Positions 33,763 through 36,716 of a stretch of 36,716 bases of DNA are shown piece by piece (position 1 is the first letter of the stretch; each line of letters begins with the position of its first letter). This DNA is from Borreliella garinii (GTDB taxonomy: Bacteria; Spirochaetota; Spirochaetia; JABEVK01), in contig DYOB01000016.1 in the NCBI GenBank assembly GCA_020720765.1, positions 1 through 36,716 on the forward strand. Reading direction: 5' to 3'. Under the pieces are notes generated by a model, which did no database searches, was not told the DNA's origin, and worked only from the letters and a program-made list of their open reading frames with translations. The position numbers and the translations under genes are program-made.

Positions 33763-34041
33763 TTACTCCCTCTTCCCGGTAACCTTTATAATATGGTAGC
33801 CGAATTGGCTGCTGACTACGTCGCTGATACTTCCTATTCCCAGTTTTTTCACTGCACTTTCAAAAGCAGGAACCATTTTACCAGTGCCGAACCACCCGAG
33901 GTCACCCCCCTGGCTTTTACTGGGGCAGGTGCTGAACTCGCGTGCTAATGATTCAAAATTCGCACCTTGTTTCACCCTTTGCCAAAGTTGTTGAGCCAAA
34001 CCCCTGTCTTTTATTAAAATATGACTTGCTTTCCATTCCAT
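33763..34041 (-). CDS. ppiC: Parvulin-type peptidyl-prolyl isomerase
   Basis: A 92-residue stand-alone parvulin like E. coli PpiC. The fold's motifs are complete: KASHILIKDRGLAQQLWQRVKQGANFESLAREFSTCPSKSQGGDLGWFGTGKMVPAFESAV and the C-terminal TQFGYHIIKV-type sequence SSQFGYHIIKV. It has no signal peptide, so it is cytoplasmic. It starts directly at the stop of the TldE/PmbA-like gene and is probably co-transcribed with it. Confidence 0.93.
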   Translation of the reverse strand: MEWKASHILIKDRGLAQQLWQRVKQGANFESLAREFSTCPSKSQGGDLGWFGTGKMVPAFESAVKKLGIGSISDVVSSQFGYHIIKVTGKRE

Positions 34042-35322
34042 TTATTCATCCTTCTTTCTTAAAAACGATGACGGTATGGCTATCAGTTCCGGTCCTTCAT
34101 AATTTTCATACTGTCCAATTGACGTAGACCACCTTGAACTCGAGAGCAAATGCCGTAAGTTTCCCGAGAGCCTCAACCCGGTCCAGGCTTTTCTCGGTGT
34201 CCCTAAACCCGAGGCACCCAGGGCGTAGGGAACCAGTGCTTCAAAATCCCCCGATGCCTCGTCTAAGGTAAAATCTTCCCAAGTGGAGATCTCCAGGTAG
34301 GGGGTTTCCCTTAAGGCCTCTTGGTTCAGGCTTCCCGGGCCCATGCTGAAGTTTACCAGATGACCGGTAAGTTGAAGGGCAAGAAAGTGGGCCTCTCTTT
34401 TTGAAGCTGTAAAATTCTTCACTATATGGTCTTTTACCAGCTCTGTTTCGTGCATTACCACGCCATCCTCATCAAACCACCTGCTATAGGGTGAATTATA
34501 GAGGCGTACCAAGGCTCTGAGGTTGATTTTATCCCCTTGGGCCGCCTGGTAAACTGGCCCATTTTTTACTAACTGGGAATCCCCCGAATACAAAGAGCGC
34601 CCGTCAAGCTGCCTTAGAAGGTAGCTAAAAACTTTGGCCGGCAGAAAACCGCTTAAATAAACACGGTCGGGAAAGGCATCCTTCCATTCCTCTGCGTTTT
34701 CCATAAGTTTAAAATCATCGCTAAGTTTTCGTCCAAAGTGGGTCAAACGGTCTGGAAGGTACTCGCCCTGCTGGAATTGATCTTTCTGGTATAGACTTTT
34801 AGCCTCAATTTTACACCTCGCTCCGTTGTGGGCAAACTGTCGCCCCTGAGAATCAGTATAAACGGTTTCGATCAATTCGACTGAAGTCTTGATTTTCCAG
34901 TCCGCTGGGCTTTCAGTCCCTGAAAAAAAAGCTTGGGCCATGGGATCTAGCCAGGCGTCCAAAGAGGGCTTTTTATGAAGGGAAGATTCAAGGGACGAAC
35001 CTGATTCTGAACTCGGTTGCTCGTGGGGATACCATGGCCAGGGGTTCTTTAAGGCCTCTTCGTAACTTTCCTCCATCAGTCTGACGAGTTCTTTATCGTC
35101 GAGGGAGGTGTCAAGGTTCAAAAGGACTTCCCCTGTCCATTTTTTCCCGTCACTGTGGAAATCTCTCATCACCTTCAGACGTACATGTCGTTTATTTTGT
35201 ATTAGAATTTCTGAGGCCTTCTGAGCCTCCCAGTCTTGGCTAAAGCACTCCTCCTGAAGGACGAGGACCTGCCAGCGTTTTATAGGTGTATGATTGATCA
35301 GTTCAATGATTTTACTCTGCAT
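34042..35322 (-). CDS. Divergent TldE/PmbA-like protein
   Basis: TldD/TldE form a metalloprotease that trims modified peptides and unfolded substrates; TldE (PmbA) is the subunit without the metal site. The 426 residues show the family skeleton: VYTDSQGRQFAHNGARCKIEAKS, then SRWFDEDGVVMHETELVKDHIVKNFTASKREAHFLALQLTGH, and TWEDFTLDEASGDFEALVPYALGASG with GLRLSGNLRHLL near the end. The HExxxH metal motif of TldD is absent, consistent with TldE. No TldD gene is in the window. ATG 35322 has no Shine-Dalgarno and lies 7 nt after a -10 box. Confidence 0.7.
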   Translation of the reverse strand: MQSKIIELINHTPIKRWQVLVLQEECFSQDWEAQKASEILIQNKRHVRLKVMRDFHSDGKKWTGEVLLNLDTSLDDKELVRLMEESYEEALKNPWPWYPHEQPSSESGSSLESSLHKKPSLDAWLDPMAQAFFSGTESPADWKIKTSVELIETVYTDSQGRQFAHNGARCKIEAKSLYQKDQFQQGEYLPDRLTHFGRKLSDDFKLMENAEEWKDAFPDRVYLSGFLPAKVFSYLLRQLDGRSLYSGDSQLVKNGPVYQAAQGDKINLRALVRLYNSPYSRWFDEDGVVMHETELVKDHIVKNFTASKREAHFLALQLTGHLVNFSMGPGSLNQEALRETPYLEISTWEDFTLDEASGDFEALVPYALGASGLGTPRKAWTGLRLSGNLRHLLSSSRWSTSIGQYENYEGPELIAIPSSFLRKKDE

Positions 35323-35329
35323 CTCTTAA

Positions 35330-35358
35330 AGAATAACCGAAAAGCACCAAAACGTCAT
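35330..35358 (-). promoter_or_regulatory. Promoter of the TldE/PmbA-like gene
   Basis: On the minus strand ATGACG (35358-35353), a 17-bp spacer and TATTCT (35335-35330) precede ATG 35322 by 7 nt, so transcription is expected to start at the start codon. It is back to back with the strong plus-strand promoter at 35385. Confidence 0.5.
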
Positions 35359-35384
35359 GCCTTTTTTTCCGGACACTGCGTTTC

Positions 35385-35413
35385 TTGACCCAAAGTGGAA
35401 CTTCTGGTATAAT
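35385..35413 (+). promoter_or_regulatory. Strong promoter for the small ribosomal protein and flgH
   Basis: TTGACC (35385-35390), a 17-bp spacer and a perfect TATAAT (35408-35413), which also has an upstream TGG giving an extended -10. Transcription should start near 35420, leaving a leader of about 20 nt that contains AAGGAGGTGA. This is the best promoter in the window and fits a ribosomal protein gene. Confidence 0.85.
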
Positions 35414-35440
35414 TCTCCGATACTATAAGGAGGTGAGGCT

Positions 35441-35530
35441 ATGCCCTGTGGAAGAAAACGCAAAAGAAAAAAAATTGCTACACATAAACGGAAAAAGAAA
35501 CTCCGTAAAAACCGTCATAAGAAGAAATAG
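35441..35530 (+). CDS. Tiny basic ribosomal protein, AURKAIP1/COX24 domain
   Basis: A 29-residue, extremely basic peptide: MPCGRKRKRKKIATHKRKKK followed by LRKNRHKKK. This matches the AURKAIP1/COX24 motif (KRKKK-H-KRKK-RR), found in a mitochondrial small-subunit protein and in short bacterial relatives, including a Bacteroidota ribosomal protein named bL38. ATG 35441 follows a near-perfect AAGGAGGTGA Shine-Dalgarno, and the promoter is strong. The stop (TAG 35528-35530) overlaps the Shine-Dalgarno proposed for flgH. The gene is easily missed because of its length. Confidence 0.85.
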   Translation: MPCGRKRKRKKIATHKRKKKLRKNRHKKK

Positions 35531-35537
35531 GAGTCCT

Positions 35538-36161
35538 ATAGTCCGACTACTCGGCTCCTGTTTTTTCCTGATGACCGCCGTGCTTTCGGCGGGTCAGGCA
35601 CAGGAGGGACAGAGTCTTTTCCCGCCCAACCATCCTGGCCTTTTTTCCGGCAGAAATAATTGGAAGGCCGGTGACATCATCCTTGTCAACATCGAAGAAA
35701 AAACGACACTGAATGTACGTTCAGCCCGGACTTCGGGGAGAATGACGAGCTTTAAACTCGGTTCAGAAGTATCGGAGTCCCCCTTATCCATATTTCCACC
35801 TGCTAATTCCACTTCGGACTTCTCGCTCAAGGCAGACTCCCAGAGAGAATTTCAAGGCATGCTCAGCGTCCGCGTCGTCAGTTCAGAGTCGGATGGAACG
35901 CTTGTAGTCCGGGGAAGAAGAGTTTTGACTCTTGCAGGCGGTATCGAATCGCTGGAACTCGAAGGTCGGGTAAATAAAGCCCATATCCGTGCGGGCGAGG
36001 TCGCTTTGGGTCACATTGCCGACCTCATTCTCACTGTCCATGTGCCATCAGAAGGTGGCAATTCTTTAACCTCTGAAGTTATGGAATCGGAACAGGCTAA
36101 AACGCTTTTGAGCCGGTATTGGAACCAGTTTCTGGATTCGATGGTCACAAGGAGCGAATAG
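35538..36161 (+). CDS. flgH: Flagellar L-ring protein FlgH, start codon unclear
   Basis: FlgH forms the outer-membrane bushing of the flagellar rod. The FlgH core is clear: SLFPPNHPGLFSGRNNWKAGDIILVNIEEKTTLNV, then MLSVRVVSSESDGTLVVRGRRVLTLAGGIESLELEGRVNKAHIRAGEVALGHIADLILTV. The signal peptide is VRLLGSCFFLMTAVLSAGQAQ, with no lipobox Cys at the cleavage site, unlike enteric FlgH. The open frame runs back to 35385, but that TTG is the -35 box. The Shine-Dalgarno TAGGAG (35528-35533) is followed by ATA 35538, with no ATG, GTG or TTG nearby. In-frame GTG 35448 is the fallback but would add 30 non-family residues. Function is sure, the start is not. Confidence 0.8.
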   Translation: MVRLLGSCFFLMTAVLSAGQAQEGQSLFPPNHPGLFSGRNNWKAGDIILVNIEEKTTLNVRSARTSGRMTSFKLGSEVSESPLSIFPPANSTSDFSLKADSQREFQGMLSVRVVSSESDGTLVVRGRRVLTLAGGIESLELEGRVNKAHIRAGEVALGHIADLILTVHVPSEGGNSLTSEVMESEQAKTLLSRYWNQFLDSMVTRSE

Positions 36162-36165
36162 TTGG

Positions 36166-36258
36166 ATGAAAAAAAAGATGAACTTGACCTGCCGGGCCGG
36201 CGTTAAATTCGGGATTTCCATAGGTTACGAGTACTACCCAGGAGCCTGTTGCGCTTGA
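36166..36258 (+). pseudogene. Stub of the gene after flgH, cut by the IS
   Basis: ATG 36166, 4 bp after the flgH stop with GGAG upstream, opens MKKKMNLTCRAGVKFGISIG and continues about 5 residues before entering the IS1182-like element at 36240-36242, stopping at TGA 36256-36258. By usual gene order flgI would follow flgH, but the 25 remaining residues do not resemble FlgI and are too few to judge. An alternative TTG 36162 frame ends after 14 codons. Confidence 0.4.
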
Positions 36259-36374
36259 GACCGCAGGAATTTACTTGAGGTTGAACTGTGTGATACTTTG
36301 TTGCCCATGGCACCACGATACAAAAGCGTTGAGGCAGCCCAGCTTGTGCCCTTGGAGAGTTTTCAATCCAACCA
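36240..36374 (+). mobile_element. IS1182-like element end, inverted copy, truncated by a second element
   Basis: This matches 318-452 in reverse complement over 135 bp with six differences. It includes the element's terminal AGGAGCCTGTTGCGC and the first transposase codons from ATG 36307 (MAPRYKSVEAAQLVPLESFQ). Homology stops at 36374. A 34-bp stretch of unknown origin follows, and then the IS21-family end. Confidence 0.85.
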
Positions 36375-36408
36375 AGCCGGCACAGGAGATGAGCAGTATC
36401 ATCCTCAT

Positions 36409-36716
36409 TGTCAACACCGGTTTCAAAGTTCCGCTTTTCACCGGCGGCCAAGTTCCGCTTTTTGTGATTCATTCAGGGTCAACGACCCCGGCTTTCAAAC
36501 GGTCTTTCATCCTGTAGGAATCCCCTTTGAGGCTCAGGATGTGGGCATGGTGGAGAAGACGGTCGAGGGTCGCCGTGGCAATAGCCTCGTCCGCCATCAT
36601 TTCTGCCCAGCGGCAAAACGGCTTGTTGGTCGTCAGGATTATGGAGCATCGCTCGTAGCGGGTTTTGACCACTATCGGGGGCACTATCTTAAGTTTTGAT
36701 GGTGGGGTAAAAAATT
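36409..36716 (-). mobile_element. IS21-family element, one end, running off the window
   Basis: The outer end begins TGTCAACACCGG at 36409, with the TG start typical of IS21 elements. Two copies of AAGTTCCGCTTTT (36426-36438 and 36450-36462, 24 bp apart) are the internal repeats expected for transposase binding sites. They lie just beyond the istB stop. Confidence 0.75.
36469..36716 (-). CDS. istB: IstB-like ATP-binding protein, C-terminal fragment
   Basis: IstB is the AAA+ ATPase helper of IS21 transposition. The frame is open to the window edge and ends DRLLHHAHILSLKGDSYRMK plus a short tail; SIILTTNKPFCRWAEMMADEAIATATLDRLLHHAHIL is highly typical. Upstream of the KTRYERCS position (beyond about 36660) the residues (TPPSKLKIVPPIVV) no longer look like IstB, so the gene may itself be broken by a deletion or insertion there. 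It is partial at its 5' end. Confidence 0.75.
   Translation of the reverse strand, partial: FFTPPSKLKIVPPIVVKTRYERCSIILTTNKPFCRWAEMMADEAIATATLDRLLHHAHILSLKGDSYRMKDRLKAGVVDPE

Noticed and set aside
35385-35537. FlgH extended to TTG 35385
   Set aside because: The TTG is part of the -35 box of a near-consensus promoter, so it is upstream of the transcript start, and the extra residues are only the shadow of the small ribosomal gene.
318-36374. The whole segment as a composite transposon
   Set aside because: The cargo is about 35 kb of housekeeping operons, the ends are truncated, and gene stubs on both sides indicate two separate insertions into chromosomal genes.
36298-36699. Plus-strand open frame of 133 codons at the right edge
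   Set aside because: It is a chimera: the first 23 codons are the IS1182-like transposase start and the rest runs antisense through the IS21 end and istB.
1-36716. tRNA, rRNA, CRISPR array, riboswitch
   Set aside because: No cloverleaf, repeat-spacer pattern or known aptamer core was recognised on reading; a covariance-model search was not possible here.

Overview
The window looks like part of a bacterial chromosome from a diderm, probably a spirochaete (Spirochaetota). This is an inference from gene content: flgH, an nqrBCDEF cluster, TPR and cyclic-nucleotide signalling proteins, and a 29-residue AURKAIP1/COX24-type ribosomal protein. No rRNA, tRNA or marker gene confirms it. Most of the window is tightly packed with many 4-bp start/stop overlaps. 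The only clearly AT-rich, looser stretch is about 31.66-33.76 kb.

Left edge (1-621): a decayed IS1182-like element reading outward. It has cut off a gene for a secreted protein, leaving only its Shine-Dalgarno, start codon and signal peptide. Minus strand 622-19118: one long co-directional run, in transcription order lplA, a PNPOx-family protein, pdhA, pdhB, pdhC (E2), lpd, an adenylate cyclase, an NFACT protein, two uncharacterised proteins, murD, a receiver/histidine-kinase hybrid, mtgA, a TPR protein with a degenerate GGDEF domain, and mtaB. The run joins lipoate scavenging and pyruvate dehydrogenase to cAMP signalling, peptidoglycan synthesis and tRNA modification.

Plus strand 19137-25506: a left-handed beta-helix protein diverging from lplA, nqrBCDEF without nqrA, a terminator, an ArsR-type regulator and aroB. 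Minus strand 25522-30172: a three-gene polyphosphate/sugar kinase operon (ROK kinase, ppx with HD domain, ppk1) with 4-bp overlaps. A FemAB-like gene (+) and a TfoX-N gene (-) converge at 31.3 kb. The AT-rich island follows, with three plus-strand genes: a lipoprotein, a YidD-like protein and an exported repeat/TM2-like protein. A parvulin and a TldE/PmbA-like protein (-) come next. A strong promoter then drives the tiny basic ribosomal protein gene and flgH (+).

Right edge (36240-36716): the gene after flgH is interrupted by a second, inverted copy of the same IS1182-like end, itself followed by the end of an IS21-family element with the tail of istB. The two IS1182-like ends form a 135-bp inverted repeat (about 96% identical) bracketing the whole chromosomal segment.

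The most unusual signals are: (i) several -10 boxes lying 6-9 nt from start codons, suggesting frequent leaderless transcription; (ii) a GGDEF protein whose catalytic motif is DNNEF but whose RxxD site is kept, with a P-loop-less ATPase-like N-terminus; (iii) flgH with no standard start codon next to its Shine-Dalgarno; (iv) nqrB with TAST in place of the usual flavinylation motif and no nqrA; (v) the YidD-centred AT-rich cassette.
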